This document shows, piece after piece, positions 45,005 to 54,830 of a stretch of DNA of 64,000 nucleotides. The notes under the pieces were generated by a model, which worked only from the letters and a program-made list of their open reading frames with translations, was not told the DNA's origin and did not search any database. Source of the stretch: Bradyrhizobium amphicarpaeae. GTDB taxonomy: Bacteria > Pseudomonadota > Alphaproteobacteria > Rhizobiales > Xanthobacteraceae. Position 1 is the stretch's first letter. Each line of letters starts with the position of its first letter. The translations under genes and the position numbers were made by a program. The DNA is taken from assembly GCF_002266435.3 (NCBI RefSeq), contig NZ_CP029426.2:1952001-2016000 (forward strand), given 5' to 3'.

Positions 45005-45068
45005 GCGAATGGCGAGTAGCGAGTGGACATCGCTATTCGCTACTCGCCATTCGCTACTCGCCATTCGC
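45005..45068. repeat. Intergenic repeat, class F
   Basis: gcgaatggcgagtagcgagt is followed by its inverse, and the unit attcgctactcgcc occurs twice in tandem. It fills the gap between convergent genes ending at 45001 and 45074. Confidence 0.82.
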
Positions 45069-45073
45069 CAATT

Positions 45074-45928
45074 TCACTTCTTCACCGTCTTCGCCGGCAC
45101 CTTCGGTGGCGCCACCGGGGTCTTCTTCACCGGCTTGAGCGCGTCGGCATCGGCGGCGGTGTTGAGATCGTCGATGAATTTCTTGACGCGGGCGGCATTG
45201 CTGCCGAGATCTCTGTCGAAATTTCGCGAGGCCGAGCGGATGTCGACACGGGAATCGTCCCCGTCCGGCACGAATCTTATCGAAATGTCCTCGCGAAACC
45301 CCATGATCGGCGTCCGCGCCACCGCCTCGATGCGGCCGATGCGGCGCGGCGGCTGCGGTGCGCGATCGTCGATGACGATCCATTTGCGCTTGTTGACGAG
45401 CTGAAGCGCGATCGCATAGGCGCGGTCGACGGAAATCTCGAGCTCGACGGGCTCGATATCAGGGTAGAAGTGGCGCTGCTGCTCCGCCGAATAGAGACCG
45501 GCATAGACCGCGGTGTTGGTGCCCTCACCGGTGCGCAGGCGCGATAGCGCCTCGAAACGCGGCGGATCGATCGGGTCGGTGGTGATGTCGTAGATCGGCG
45601 GCAGCTTGCGATATTGCAAGGCCAGATAGGCGGGATAGGCCAGGATCGCCCCGTCGATCAGGAACGCGAGCAGGATGCGCGCCATGCCGCGCGAGCCGTT
45701 CTGCCAGATCGCGGCAAAGCCGGCGAGCCCGAACAGGATCGACAGGCCTGAGATCGCGAGCCCGCCGAAGAAGGTCGCAAGCGCCGGCTTCGGCTCCAGG
45801 AAATCGAAGCGGACGATGATGACCGAGACCACCACCGCCACCACCGCGAACACGGCCAGATTGCGCGCCCAGCTCGCGAGACTGGACACGGGCTCCGACT
45901 GATAGGGAGCGAAAAACCTGCGGGCCAT
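45074..45928 (-). CDS. Membrane protein with DUF1499 domain (284 aa)
   Basis: From the ATG at 45928 there are three hydrophobic helices (about 18-40, 50-75 and 80-105). Then comes a soluble DUF1499 domain starting at KLPPIYDITTDPIDPPRFEALSRLR, with YPDIEPVELEISVDRAYAIALQLVNKRKW and IMGFREDISIRFVPDGDDSRVDIRSASRNFDRDLGSNAARVKKFIDDL. The tail is Lys/Pro-rich. The DUF1499 role is unknown; neighbours give no hint. Confidence 0.88.
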   Translation of the reverse strand: MARRFFAPYQSEPVSSLASWARNLAVFAVVAVVVSVIIVRFDFLEPKPALATFFGGLAISGLSILFGLAGFAAIWQNGSRGMARILLAFLIDGAILAYPAYLALQYRKLPPIYDITTDPIDPPRFEALSRLRTGEGTNTAVYAGLYSAEQQRHFYPDIEPVELEISVDRAYAIALQLVNKRKWIVIDDRAPQPPRRIGRIEAVARTPIMGFREDISIRFVPDGDDSRVDIRSASRNFDRDLGSNAARVKKFIDDLNTAADADALKPVKKTPVAPPKVPAKTVKK

Positions 45929-46042
45929 CGGGTGAGCTCTGCCGGGGTCTTTTGGGGCGATGCCGGCCGATTTGGCGCGACGATGCGCCGTTGAGACCAC
46001 GGCCCGGAGGTAAATTCAAGGGAGTCCGGGTTGTTACTGCCT

Positions 46043-46081
46043 GTCATTCCGGGGCGATGCAGGCATCGTCCCCGGAATGAC
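46043..46081. repeat. Intergenic palindrome, class C
   Basis: Arms gtcattccggggcgatg and catcgtccccggaatgac with a very short loop. A half-element (ccccggaatgac) also ends at 42639. Confidence 0.85.
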
Positions 46082-46092
46082 GCGTGAGGCAG

Positions 46093-47721
46093 TTACGCCG
46101 CCGCGTTCGGGAAGCGATAATCCTTGAACTGGTCGCGCAGCGCCGTCTTCAGGATCTTTCCGGTGGCGGTGTGCGGGATGCCGTCGACGAAAGCGATGTC
46201 ATCGGGCATCCACCATTTGGCGATCTTGCCGTCCATGTATTTGAGGATGTCCTCGCGCGTGGCCTGCTGGCCCTGTTTGAGCTGCACGATCAGCAGCGGC
46301 CGCTCGTCCCATTTCGGATGGTAGACACCGATCACGGCGGCTTCGGCAACCGCGGGATGGCCGACCGCGAGGTTCTCCAGGTCGATCGAGGAGATCCATT
46401 CGCCACCGGACTTGATCACGTCCTTGGAACGGTCGGTGATCCGCATGTAGCCGTCCTCGTCGATGGTCGCGACGTCACCGGTGTCGAAGAAGCCGTTCTC
46501 GTCGAGGATGCTGCCGTCGAGACGGAAATAGGCCTTGGCGACGGCAGGGCCGGCAACCTTGAGGCGCCCGAATGTCTTGCCGTCCCAGGGCAGCTCCTTG
46601 CCGGCATCGTCGGTGATCTTCATCTCGACCGCGAAGGGCGCATAGCCCTGCATCTGCAGCACGTCGAGCCGGGCCTCGCCGGTGGCGTTCTGGAACGGCG
46701 GCTTCAGCGCCGCGACGCTGCCGATCGGGCTCATCTCGGTCATGCCCCAGGCGTGGCGCACGTTGGAGCCCATGTCGAGGAAGGCCTTGATCATCGAGCG
46801 CGGCATCGCTGAGCCGCCGCAGATCACCATCTTCAGGTCGGGCAGCTTGAGATTGTTGGCGGACATGTGCTGGAGCAGCATCAGCCACACCGTCGGAACG
46901 CCGGCGGTGTGCGTCACTTTCTCGGTCGAGAGCAGTTCATAGACCGAGGCGCCGTCGAGCTTGGCGCCGGGCATGACCAGCTTTGTGCCCTGCGAGGGGG
47001 CGGAGAAGGCAATGCCCCAGCTATTGGCATGGAACAGGGGAACCACCGGCAGCATTGTCTCGGACGCACTGGTGCCGAGCGCATCGACATTGTTGGCCAT
47101 CAGCGCATGCAGCACGTTGGAGCGATGCGAATACAGCACACCTTTCGGATCGCCTGTCGTGCCGGACGTGTAACACATCGCGGCCGCCGTGTTCTCGTCA
47201 AAGTCCTTCCATTTGAATTTGCCGTCGGCCTCCGCAATCCAGTCCTCGTAGGCGACGACATTCTTCAGCGTGGTCTCGGGCATATGCGCCTTGTCGGTCA
47301 GCACGACGTAGCGTTCCACGCTCGGCAGCTTGTCGGCGATCTTCTCCAGGACCGGAATGAAGGTGATGTCGGTCATCACGATGCGGTCCTGCGCATGGTT
47401 GATGATCCAGGCGATCTGCTCGGGGAAAAGGCGGGGATTGACGGTATGGCAGATGGCGCCGATCCCCATGATGCCGTACCACACCTCGAGATGGCGCCAG
47501 GTGTTCCAGGCGATCGTCGCGACACGGTCGCCGAGCTTGATGCCTTCGCGATCCAGCACCTGCGAGACCTTGAGCGCGCGCTTGTGGATTTCGGCGTAAG
47601 TGGTGCGATGGATCGGTCCCTCGACCGAGCGTGTGACCACCTCCTGCTTGCCATGGATTTTGGCGGCGTGTTCGATGATCCGGTGGCAGAGCAGGGGCCA
47701 ATCTTGCATCAAACCAAGCAT
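46093..47721 (-). CDS. Medium/long-chain fatty acyl-CoA synthetase
   Basis: The 542-residue ANL-superfamily ligase has the AMP-binding motif [30 protein letters not shown], the hinge segment [18 protein letters not shown] and the C-terminal catalytic Lys in [13 protein letters not shown]. It makes acyl-CoA and AMP from acid, CoA and ATP; the family is typed as AlkK/FadD-like. The ATG at 47721 has GGAGGAA upstream; upstream in-frame ATGs would overlap the divergent gene. Chain length is not readable from sequence. Confidence 0.93.
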   Translation of the reverse strand: MLGLMQDWPLLCHRIIEHAAKIHGKQEVVTRSVEGPIHRTTYAEIHKRALKVSQVLDREGIKLGDRVATIAWNTWRHLEVWYGIMGIGAICHTVNPRLFPEQIAWIINHAQDRIVMTDITFIPVLEKIADKLPSVERYVVLTDKAHMPETTLKNVVAYEDWIAEADGKFKWKDFDENTAAAMCYTSGTTGDPKGVLYSHRSNVLHALMANNVDALGTSASETMLPVVPLFHANSWGIAFSAPSQGTKLVMPGAKLDGASVYELLSTEKVTHTAGVPTVWLMLLQHMSANNLKLPDLKMVICGGSAMPRSMIKAFLDMGSNVRHAWGMTEMSPIGSVAALKPPFQNATGEARLDVLQMQGYAPFAVEMKITDDAGKELPWDGKTFGRLKVAGPAVAKAYFRLDGSILDENGFFDTGDVATIDEDGYMRITDRSKDVIKSGGEWISSIDLENLAVGHPAVAEAAVIGVYHPKWDERPLLIVQLKQGQQATREDILKYMDGKIAKWWMPDDIAFVDGIPHTATGKILKTALRDQFKDYRFPNAAA

Positions 47722-47785
47722 TCCGACGTTCCTCCGAGAAGTCGCTGGGCGCGTTGTCGCTCTCAGCGTTGGGCCAAAGATTGCC

Positions 47786-48880
47786 ATGGGTTTTAGCGTG
47801 CCGGACTTTCGCCGCAAATGGTCTTGTCGCGGCTATATGTCCGCTGGCGCGGCAATGGTTACCGCTGCGCTCGGGATGTCGCTGGTGCTCGCCGAGAGAG
47901 CAGAGGCGCGAAAATATACATCCCCGCTGGATATCTTCGGTATCGCCGCACCACGGCCGCGCCCCGCGGTTCATTCCGCCAGGATCCCGCTCCCGAGGCC
48001 GCGCCCCCAAGAGGCGCCCAAGGCTTTGCACGAGAAGGCTTTGGACGAGAAGGCCTCAGGCGAGGCCCCGCCGGAGCCGGGCGGCAAGCCTCTCGCGGAC
48101 AAGCCCGGTGCCGACAAGCCCGCCGAGGCTGCGGCGCCACCCGAGAAGCCGGTCTCCGCCTGTCGTCTGGCGCTGACCGAGGAGATCGCGATCGCGCCCT
48201 CCATTCCGGATATCCGCGGCCCCGGCGCCTGCGGCGGCGAGGATCTGGTGCGGCTGGAAGCCATCGTGCTGCCGGACAAGCGCAAGGTGACGGTCAAGCC
48301 GGCGGCGATCCTTCGCTGCACCATGGCCTCAGCGATCTCCGATTGGCTGCGCAACGACATGGCGCCCCTGGCCAGCAGCCTCGGCTCGACCATTGGCGAA
48401 CTCGATAATTTCGACAGCTTCGAGTGCCGCGGTCGCAACCGCGTCGCCGGTGCACTGCTGTCAGAGCACGGCAAGGCCAACGCCCTCGACGTCAGGGCCA
48501 TCAAGCTGGCCAACGGGCAGTCGATCGGCCTCACCGACCGCACCATGTCGCGCGAGGTGCGCGAGCGCGTGCTGCATTCGGTCTGCTCGCGATTTTCCAC
48601 CGTGCTCGGCCCGGGCTCGGACTGGTACCATGAGGACCATATCCATCTCGATCTCGCCCAGCGGCGCAACGATTACCGGATCTGCCAGTGGAACGTCTGG
48701 GATCCCCTGCCGCAAATCGCCCCGCTGCTGCCGGCGGAGCGCCCCGAGGAGGCGCCGCCGCGCGAGGTCGCAGCCAAATCCGAGACCAAGGACGGAGCCG
48801 ACGACGAGGCGGCGGAGAAGCCGGCGGCCGATGCCGGCAAGTCCCAGCCGCACAAGCCGGCAACAAAAAAGCGCCGGTGA
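47786..48880 (+). CDS. Extensin-like C-terminal domain protein, exported
   Basis: The 364-residue protein has an N-terminal signal-like helix (YMSAGAAMVTAALGMSLVLAERAEA, about 17-42), a Pro/Ala/Lys-rich linker to about 115, then the extensin-like domain (CRLALTEEIAIAPSIPDIRGPGACGG to about 320). That domain contains HGKANALDVRAIKLANG and DWYHEDHIHLDLAQ, a D,D-peptidase-like His/Asp metal site. A charged, Ala-rich tail follows. It is probably a cell-wall peptidase-like protein. Divergent from the acyl-CoA synthetase. The terminator overlaps its last codons. Confidence 0.88.
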   Translation: MGFSVPDFRRKWSCRGYMSAGAAMVTAALGMSLVLAERAEARKYTSPLDIFGIAAPRPRPAVHSARIPLPRPRPQEAPKALHEKALDEKASGEAPPEPGGKPLADKPGADKPAEAAAPPEKPVSACRLALTEEIAIAPSIPDIRGPGACGGEDLVRLEAIVLPDKRKVTVKPAAILRCTMASAISDWLRNDMAPLASSLGSTIGELDNFDSFECRGRNRVAGALLSEHGKANALDVRAIKLANGQSIGLTDRTMSREVRERVLHSVCSRFSTVLGPGSDWYHEDHIHLDLAQRRNDYRICQWNVWDPLPQIAPLLPAERPEEAPPREVAAKSETKDGADDEAAEKPAADAGKSQPHKPATKKRR

Positions 48881-48893
48881 AACCGGCGCTTTT
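48865..48893. terminator. Intrinsic terminator overlapping the stop codon
   Basis: Stem gcgccggt/accggcgc with loop gaa; AAAAAA before and TTTT after. It lies across the TGA of the extensin-like gene and faces the convergent L,D-transpeptidase gene, so it may serve both. Confidence 0.88.
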
Positions 48894-48916
48894 GGATCTC
48901 GGAGATCAGCAGGCGA

Positions 48917-49603
48917 TCAGTAGCTGCCCGCCTGGCCGGTCTGGCTGCCGCCGAGCGCAAGCCGCGAATTGTAGGGCGAGTCGCCGTGCTTCGGCTCGAG
49001 CACCACGACGAGGGTGCCGAGCTTGACGCGATCATAGAGATCGATCGCGTCCTCGTTGGTCAGGCGGATGCAGCCTGACGAGATCGAGGCGCCGATATAT
49101 TCCGGCTGATTGGTGCCGTGGATCCGGAACAACGTGTCTTTGCCGCCGGAATAGAGGTAGATCGCGCGAGAGCCCATCGGATTGTCCGGACCGGGTGCGA
49201 CATAGGTCGGCACGCCCAGGCGCGAAATTTCGCCGGGAGTGGGGTGCCAGGCCGGCCATTCGGTCTTGCTGCCCACCTTTGCGATGCCCGACCAGGCCAT
49301 GGCTTCTTCGCCGACGGTGATGCCGTAACGGATCGCCTTGCCGCCATCCAGCACGTAGTAAAGATAGTGATTGTCGGAATCGACCACGATCGAGCCCGGC
49401 GATTCCTTACGGTGGTAGTCGACGATGGCGCGGCGGAACGGCTCCGCAACCGGGGTATTCTCGTACCGGACCTTGGCGAGCAGTTCCTTGTCCTTCGGCT
49501 TGAAGGCCTTGGTGTCGGTCGCCTCGAAATGCGTGGCCTGCATGCAGCCCGACAGCATCAGGCCGGCGGCCAGAATTCCCAACTTAACTTTCAGCGACGA
49601 CAT
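48917..49603 (-). CDS. L,D-transpeptidase (YkuD domain) lipoprotein
   Basis: From the ATG at 49603 (228 residues) a lipobox LSGC at 18-21 predicts a lipid-anchored protein. The YkuD domain has YLYYVLDGGKAIRYGITVGEEAMAWSG, then WHPTPGEI and the active site HGTNQPEYIGASISSGCIRLTNEDAIDLYDRV with catalytic Cys and His. It forms 3-3 peptidoglycan cross-links or attaches lipoproteins. The C-terminus (NSRLALGGSQTGQAGSY) is short and Gly-rich. The gene is preceded by a 335-base gap shared with corA. Confidence 0.93.
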   Translation of the reverse strand: MSSLKVKLGILAAGLMLSGCMQATHFEATDTKAFKPKDKELLAKVRYENTPVAEPFRRAIVDYHRKESPGSIVVDSDNHYLYYVLDGGKAIRYGITVGEEAMAWSGIAKVGSKTEWPAWHPTPGEISRLGVPTYVAPGPDNPMGSRAIYLYSGGKDTLFRIHGTNQPEYIGASISSGCIRLTNEDAIDLYDRVKLGTLVVVLEPKHGDSPYNSRLALGGSQTGQAGSY

Positions 49604-49938
49604 GATTTGGTTCCAATCAAAGCAATACCGTGCAGAAGGCCTGAGCTTACCGCCCAAGTTCCTCGACTCCGTTAATCCCATTATCGTTGAAATCTGCCAC
49701 AATTCCAGCACTGAAGGGCTTATCCCGCGCTGCGAGACCCGAGCTGTGGCTTTTCTGCCGCAAATTTGCGGTTCCGCGAAGATTTTTGGGCTGAGGGAGC
49801 CGGACTGTCGATTCCGGGCCACAGTTGAGCCATGGCGCCGCCACAAATGCAAACGCTCTCTTAATGTGGTTGTCATCGTGAACTTGTCAGAATCGCGCTA
49901 AGGGCTGTCGTTCTGTCGCAGGTTCTCTGGAGTTGTGC
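49604..49938. other. 335-base divergent intergenic region (ldt / corA)
   Basis: No gene, hairpin or known operator was found. It must hold the promoters of both neighbours, but I could not fix a -35/-10 pair. A short palindrome cgcaaatttgcg occurs at 49757-49768, possibly an operator. Confidence 0.5.
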
Positions 49939-50916
49939 ATGTTTTCGGTGTTTGTTCCCTCCGAGTCCGCCCTGAAGAAGGCTGTCATCGAAGATCTCTC
50001 CGCGTTGCCCGAAAGCGCGGTCTGGATTGATCTCGTCAATCCCACCGCGGCCGAGGACAAGGCGGTGGAGCGGCTTGCCGGCATCGCCATCCCGACCCGG
50101 GAAGACATGCAGGAGATCGAGATCTCCAGCCGCCTCTATATCGAGAACGGCGCGCGCTACATGACCGCGACGCTGATGTGCCACTCCGATACCGACATGC
50201 CCCGGACCACGGCGGTGACCTTCATCCTCGGCGACCACCGCCTGGTGACGGTGCGCTACGAACTGCCGAAGCCGTTCGCCCTGGTCGAGGCCAAGCTCGC
50301 CCGCTCCTGCACGCCTTCCATCACCGGCGAGATGGTGCTGATGGAGCTGCTGGACGCCGTGATCGACCGCTGCGCCGACATCCTCGAGCGCTGCGGCGCC
50401 GAGATCGACCAGGTCAGCCACGACATCTTCGAGCCCGAGAGTGAGCGCCACGGTCACGCCAAGCAATATTCCCAGATCCTGATCTCGATCGGCCGCAAGG
50501 GCGACCTGACCTCCAAGGTGCGCGAGAGCCTTGTCTCGATCGGCCGCGTCGTCGCCTTCCTCTCGGCGGTGGTGGAGGGGGTGAAATGGTCGAAGGACAT
50601 GCGCGAGCAGCTCAAGACCATGCAGCGCGACGTCTCCTCTCTGACCGACCATGCCTCCTACCTCTCCAGCAAGATCACCTTCGTGCTCGACGCCATGCTC
50701 GGCGTCGTCAATCTCGAGCAGAACAACATCATCAAGCTGTTCTCGGTGATGGCCGTCGTGCTGATGCCGCCGACGCTGATCGCCTCGATCTACGGCATGA
50801 ACTTCAAGGTCATGCCGGAACTGGAATGGGTGCACGGCTATCCCATGGCGCTGGTGATGATGTTGATCGCCGCGATCGTCCCGTACTGGCTCTTCAAGTG
50901 GAAGAAGTGGCTGTAA
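49939..50916 (+). CDS. corA: CorA-family Mg2+/Co2+ transporter
   Basis: The 325-residue protein has a cytoplasmic N-terminal domain (about 1-265) and two C-terminal membrane helices (about 266-288 and 298-318) joined by the signature YGMNFKVMPE loop, with GMN intact. It is a pentameric divalent-cation channel, chiefly for Mg2+. The ATG at 49939 follows GGAG. It faces away from the transpeptidase gene. Confidence 0.95.
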   Translation: MFSVFVPSESALKKAVIEDLSALPESAVWIDLVNPTAAEDKAVERLAGIAIPTREDMQEIEISSRLYIENGARYMTATLMCHSDTDMPRTTAVTFILGDHRLVTVRYELPKPFALVEAKLARSCTPSITGEMVLMELLDAVIDRCADILERCGAEIDQVSHDIFEPESERHGHAKQYSQILISIGRKGDLTSKVRESLVSIGRVVAFLSAVVEGVKWSKDMREQLKTMQRDVSSLTDHASYLSSKITFVLDAMLGVVNLEQNNIIKLFSVMAVVLMPPTLIASIYGMNFKVMPELEWVHGYPMALVMMLIAAIVPYWLFKWKKWL

Positions 50917-51100
50917 TACTACCGAGACCTTACACCGTTCGCAGAGACATCACGCTTGGTGTCGCAGAATAGAGCGGGATTGAGGCAGCGCGGTGATGTG
51001 TTCGCCGTGCCGCAATTCCTCCGGTAAAATTTGAGCGGTGGGCTGAACGTTTGCGCGAAACTTGTCTGCGATAAGCAGTGCGTAGCCGCGAGGAACAACC

Positions 51101-51319
51101 ATGGTTGAAAAACACATAACGTCGCCCCGCAACGTCATCGACCTCGCGAATTATCGCCAGGTCCTGGCGAGCGGCAAGGCGTCGTCGATGTCGGCGCGCA
51201 TGTGCCGGCACTGTGGTGCTCCGCTGCTCGACGGTGAGAACGACGACGACTGCTCGACCGCATTCAGCACGGCCGCTCCGCTGCCGCGCGAAAGGTCACG
51301 TCGGATTCGAGTCGATTGA
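51101..51319 (+). CDS. Small protein with CxxC-type zinc ribbon (72 aa)
   Basis: The ATG at 51101 follows AGGAAC-type upstream bases. Residues about 35-50 read CRHCGAPLLDGENDDDC: a CxxC pair plus a third Cys, like half a zinc ribbon. The N-terminus (PRNVIDLANYRQVLASGKAS) is a helix seen in short rhizobial proteins. The C-terminus is Arg-rich. Zinc or nucleic-acid binding is possible but unproven. Confidence 0.7.
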   Translation: MVEKHITSPRNVIDLANYRQVLASGKASSMSARMCRHCGAPLLDGENDDDCSTAFSTAAPLPRERSRRIRVD

Positions 51320-51401
51320 GGAACGGAAGGCGAGGGCGATCCAGGTCTTGCGGCGGCGTTGTCTGGATCGCCTCGCTTCCCTAGACACCAATTTCAATTC
51401 T

Positions 51402-51486
51402 GTCATTGCGAGGAGCACTTGCTGCGAAGCAATCCAGAGTCTTTCCGCGGAAAGAATCTGGATTGCTTCGCTGCGCTCGCAATGAC
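51402..51486. repeat. Intergenic palindrome, class A (second copy)
   Basis: Ends gtcattgcgag and gctcgcaatgac, with inner gaagcaatccaga/tctggattgcttc. It lies just after the zinc-ribbon gene and next to the convergent SDR gene, and matches 29340-29426. Confidence 0.88.
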
Positions 51487-51495
51487 GAGAAGAAC

Positions 51496-52254
51496 TTACA
51501 CGTGCTGGCCGCCGTTGATGTGGATTTCCGCGCCGTTGACGTAAGAGCTGGTGTCCGTGCACAGCACGTAGATGATTTTTGCCACTTCGTCTGGCGTGCC
51601 GAGGCGGTGCAGCGGAATCTGCTGCTCGACGATCTTGTCGGTGCCGGGCGACAGGATCGAGGTGTCGATCTCGCCCGGTGCGATCGCGTTGACGCGGACG
51701 CCGACGCGTCCGAAATCGGACGCCATCTCGCGCGTCAGCGATGCGAGCGCGGCCTTCGACGTAGCGTAGGCGGCGCCTGCGAAGGGATGCACGCGCGAGC
51801 CCGCGATCGAGGTGACGTTCACGACCGAGCCCTTGGCCGCCTTCAATTCCTCGATCAGCCCGCGCGCCATCATGATCGGCGCGAAGAAATTGACGTGAAA
51901 GACGTGCGTCCAGGTGTCGAGGTCGGTGTCAACAGAGCCGAGGCGCGAGCCGCCGGGGCCCTTCGGCGAGATCGCGGCGTTGTTGACCAGCGCATGCAGC
52001 ATGCCGCCTTCGAGGCGGTCGCGGATGTCGGAGATCGCGCGGGTCGTGTCCGCGGGATTGCTGAGATCGACCTGGATGTGATCCTCAGGGCCTGCATCCC
52101 ACGGACAATCCTCCGGGAACGGATGCCGCGAGCAGGTGATGACACGCCAGCCCGCCGACGAGAAGCGGATCACGGTGGCGTGGCCGATACCGCGGCTGGC
52201 TCCGGTCAGGAGCAGCGTGCGGCGCGGCGCATTGGACGAATGCGGCATGGACAT
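51496..52254 (-). CDS. SDR-family oxidoreductase
   Basis: The 252-residue protein has the classical SDR set: LLLTGASRGIGHATV (TGxxxGIG), NNAAIS, catalytic Ser in VNVTSIAGSRV, YATSK (Y-x3-K) and the C-terminal NGAEIHINGGQHV. It starts MSMPHSS at the ATG at 52254; the ATG at 52248 is an alternative. Its upstream neighbour on the same strand is pdxH, 20 bases away, so the two may be cotranscribed. Substrate unknown. Confidence 0.93.
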   Translation of the reverse strand: MSMPHSSNAPRRTLLLTGASRGIGHATVIRFSSAGWRVITCSRHPFPEDCPWDAGPEDHIQVDLSNPADTTRAISDIRDRLEGGMLHALVNNAAISPKGPGGSRLGSVDTDLDTWTHVFHVNFFAPIMMARGLIEELKAAKGSVVNVTSIAGSRVHPFAGAAYATSKAALASLTREMASDFGRVGVRVNAIAPGEIDTSILSPGTDKIVEQQIPLHRLGTPDEVAKIIYVLCTDTSSYVNGAEIHINGGQHV

Positions 52255-52274
52255 CTTTCAGGTCGCCCCAGAGC

Positions 52275-52916
52275 TCACGGATACATCCGCGTCTTGGACC
52301 ACGGTTGGCCGGCCGCGTCACGGCGAAATTCGATGCGGTCGTGCAAGCGGAACGGGCGGTCGTGCCAGAACTCGATTCGCGAAGGCGTGACGCGCCAGCC
52401 GCTCCAGCCCGGCGGCCGCGGCACGTCGCCGATGACATGTCGGGCCGCGACTTTGGCGATGGCTTGTTCGAAGGCGAAGCGGCTCTCGAGCTCCTGGGAC
52501 TGCTTGCTCGCCCAGGCGCCGATCTGCGCCTGCTTCGGTCGCGTCGCGAAATAGGCGTCGGCTTCAGCCTCGGTCACAGGCGTCACGTTGCCGCGGATGC
52601 GGACCTGACGGCGCAACGACTTCCAGTGAAAAAGTAACGCAGCCTTAGGATTTGCAGCGAGTTCACGACCCTTCTGGCTGGCGATGTGGCTGTAGAAGAC
52701 AAAACCCTCGGTATCGAAGCCCTTCATCAGCACCATGCGCACATCCGGCAGCCCATCGGGGTCGACGGTCGCGAGCGCCATGGCGTTCGGATCGTTCGGC
52801 TCGCTCTTGATCGCCTCGTTCAACCAGGCCTCGAACAGAGCAAATGGTTCGTCGGCGGCGGTAAAATCACCGGATGTTAAGGGTGTCTGGTGTTTGATCG
52901 AGGTCGTGTCGGTCAT
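52275..52916 (-). CDS. pdxH: Pyridoxamine/pyridoxine 5'-phosphate oxidase
   Basis: The 213-residue FMN flavoprotein makes pyridoxal 5'-phosphate. Signatures include [80 protein letters not shown] and the C-terminal [10 protein letters not shown] and RMYP. Start at the ATG at 52916, giving MTDTTS; an upstream in-frame ATG would overlap the divergent gene. Length and motifs fit bacterial PdxH. Confidence 0.95.
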   Translation of the reverse strand: MTDTTSIKHQTPLTSGDFTAADEPFALFEAWLNEAIKSEPNDPNAMALATVDPDGLPDVRMVLMKGFDTEGFVFYSHIASQKGRELAANPKAALLFHWKSLRRQVRIRGNVTPVTEAEADAYFATRPKQAQIGAWASKQSQELESRFAFEQAIAKVAARHVIGDVPRPPGWSGWRVTPSRIEFWHDRPFRLHDRIEFRRDAAGQPWSKTRMYP

Positions 52917-53029
52917 GTCTGGAGTCCGAGTTGCGTCCCGCGGCCCAAAACGCGTTGTTGTCCGCTGCCGCCCTATATAGGGCATGGGGATGCGTTGGCC
53001 TATCGGCGATCCGGCCATCAGGCTTCGTG

Positions 53030-53434
53030 ATGACGATGATTTTGATCGGGCTCGGCACCGGCGGCTGCAGCTTTTCCCGCAATGACACCAGCGCCTATGC
53101 CAAGGCCGACGACAGCGACCTCACCGGTTCGATCGCGCGGCCGAAGGACGCCCCGCCAACCGAGACCGATCTCGCCTTCGCCCGCAACGCCGCCTCCGAC
53201 GTCCTCAGCAAGGGCGACAGGGATTCCAGCCAGCACTGGGAGAATCCGGAGACCGGCGCGCGCGGTTCGGTGACGCCGATCGCGCAGTCCTATGCCGCCG
53301 AGGACGGCCGCAAATGCCGCGATTTCCTGGCGAGCTACGTCAACGGGGCGACCGAAAGCTGGCTCCAGGGCGCCGGCTGCCAAAGCACCCGTGGCCGTTG
53401 GGAGATTCATACGCTAAAGCCGTGGCGGAGCTAG
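53030..53434 (+). CDS. Lipoprotein, RT0821/Lpp0805-type surface protein (134 aa)
   Basis: The mature region has DLTGSI near its start, then [18 protein letters not shown] and [31 protein letters not shown], which fits the RT0821/Lpp0805 (17-kDa antigen-like) C-terminal domain. A short hydrophobic N-terminus ends in a lipobox-like GTGGC. I chose the ATG at 53030 (or GTG at 53027); a TTG at 52931 would extend it by 33 residues with a longer n-region. Start is uncertain, domain moderate. Confidence 0.75.
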   Translation: MTMILIGLGTGGCSFSRNDTSAYAKADDSDLTGSIARPKDAPPTETDLAFARNAASDVLSKGDRDSSQHWENPETGARGSVTPIAQSYAAEDGRKCRDFLASYVNGATESWLQGAGCQSTRGRWEIHTLKPWRS

Positions 53435-53543
53435 GATTCGGTTTGCGGGCCTAGTTGCAAAAATGCCACTCCACCCCCACATGGATTGCAGGTGGGGCGG
53501 GGAGCCCTTTGAACAATTCGAAGTCCTGAAGGAGACGTGACGG

Positions 53544-54512
53544 ATGCGCGACCCCTATGAGGTCTTGGGGGTGCCGCGGAGCGCAAGCGCTGCCGCGATC
53601 AAGAGCGCCTATCGCAAGCTTGCCAAGAAGCATCATCCCGACAGCAACAAGGACGACCCGAAAGCCGCGGAGCGCTTCTCCGAGATCAACTCGGCGAACG
53701 AGATCCTCGGCGACGAGGACAAGCGCAAGCAGTTCGACCGCGGCGAGATCGACGCCGACGGCAAGCCGCGCTTCCAGGGTTTTCCGGGCGGTGGCGGGCC
53801 GCGCGGTCGCGCGGGCGCGGGTCCCGGCGGGTTCGAAAGCTATACGTTCCGCTCCGGCGGCGGTCCCGGCGCGGGCGGCGGCGGGTTCGAGGATATCCTC
53901 AACAGCATGTTCGGCGGCGGGATGCGTGGTGCACGGCCGGGGGCCGGCGGCGCTGGTCAGTTCGAATTCGACACCGGCGGCGTCGGGCTCGATCTCGACG
54001 TGAACGTTGCCATGTCCGTCTCGTTGGAAGAGGCGGTCAAGGGTGGTGAGAAGCGCGTCCGGCTGCCGACCGGCAAGGAGCTTAACGTCAAGATTCCGGC
54101 CGGCGTCGCCGAGGGCCAACAGATCCGGCTCCGGGGGCAGGGCGAGTCCGCGCAGGGCCATCCTCCCGGCGATCTCCTGATCACCATCAACATCGCGCCC
54201 CACGCCTTCTTCAAGATCGACGGTACCGATCTGCGGATCGATCTGCCGGTGACGCTCTATGAGGCGGTGCTCGGAGCCAAGGTCCGGGTGCCCACCCTCG
54301 GCAATGCCGTGGAGCTTTCGGTCCCGAAAAACACCTCCAGCGGCCGGACCTTCCGCCTCAAGGGCAAGGGCTTGCCGAAGACTGGCGGAACCGGGGATCT
54401 CTTCGTCACCATCAGGATTATGCTACCGGACGGGAACGACGCAGAGCTTGAAGCATTGATGGAGAAATGGCGGGACCAGCATCCCTACAATCCACGTAGC
54501 GGGCTTGGTTAG
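53544..54512 (+). CDS. Type II (CbpA-like) DnaJ co-chaperone
   Basis: The 322-residue protein has an N-terminal J domain with HPD in [16 protein letters not shown], a Gly-rich linker (about 75-135) and the two C-terminal substrate-binding beta domains with [40 protein letters not shown]. No Cys-rich zinc finger is present, so it is not DnaJ itself but a CbpA-like J protein that works with DnaK. GGAGACGTG precedes the ATG. Confidence 0.93.
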   Translation: MRDPYEVLGVPRSASAAAIKSAYRKLAKKHHPDSNKDDPKAAERFSEINSANEILGDEDKRKQFDRGEIDADGKPRFQGFPGGGGPRGRAGAGPGGFESYTFRSGGGPGAGGGGFEDILNSMFGGGMRGARPGAGGAGQFEFDTGGVGLDLDVNVAMSVSLEEAVKGGEKRVRLPTGKELNVKIPAGVAEGQQIRLRGQGESAQGHPPGDLLITINIAPHAFFKIDGTDLRIDLPVTLYEAVLGAKVRVPTLGNAVELSVPKNTSSGRTFRLKGKGLPKTGGTGDLFVTIRIMLPDGNDAELEALMEKWRDQHPYNPRSGLG

Positions 54513-54830
54513 GGCAGGATCCAAACTGAAGGGGTTTCTCCTAAAAGCCTGAGGCATCGTCGGGGAGATGATGCTCATCATATGCCAGGAGCGTGGTAGC
54601 GCTTCGATGCTCGACGTGTCGGTTGTCCGGCGGGGCAGCCGATAAAAAGGTGCGGCCTCGAGAGGGGGACCAGCGCGGTACCAAAAACCCCAATCGAGGC
54701 CGCTCGCGTCGATCGGCGGATCGAACGCTGCTCATTTTCGCGTGATCATCCGGTGCGATAATGAGACGCGCCGATGTCTTCATTCCAAATTTTCAATGTC
54801 GGAATCTGGGCACCGCGTTCGAGCGGTTGT
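54513..54830. other. 318-base intergenic region with a 10-bp inverted repeat
   Basis: Between the convergent DnaJ-like and anti-sigma genes. It contains arms gcggcctcga (54652-54661) and tcgaggccgc (54694-54703) around 32 bases. No gene or T-run terminator was recognised. Confidence 0.55.

Noticed and set aside
54652..54703. Terminator for the DnaJ-like gene
   Set aside because: The 10-bp arms are separated by 32 bases and no T run follows, so an intrinsic terminator is not supported.
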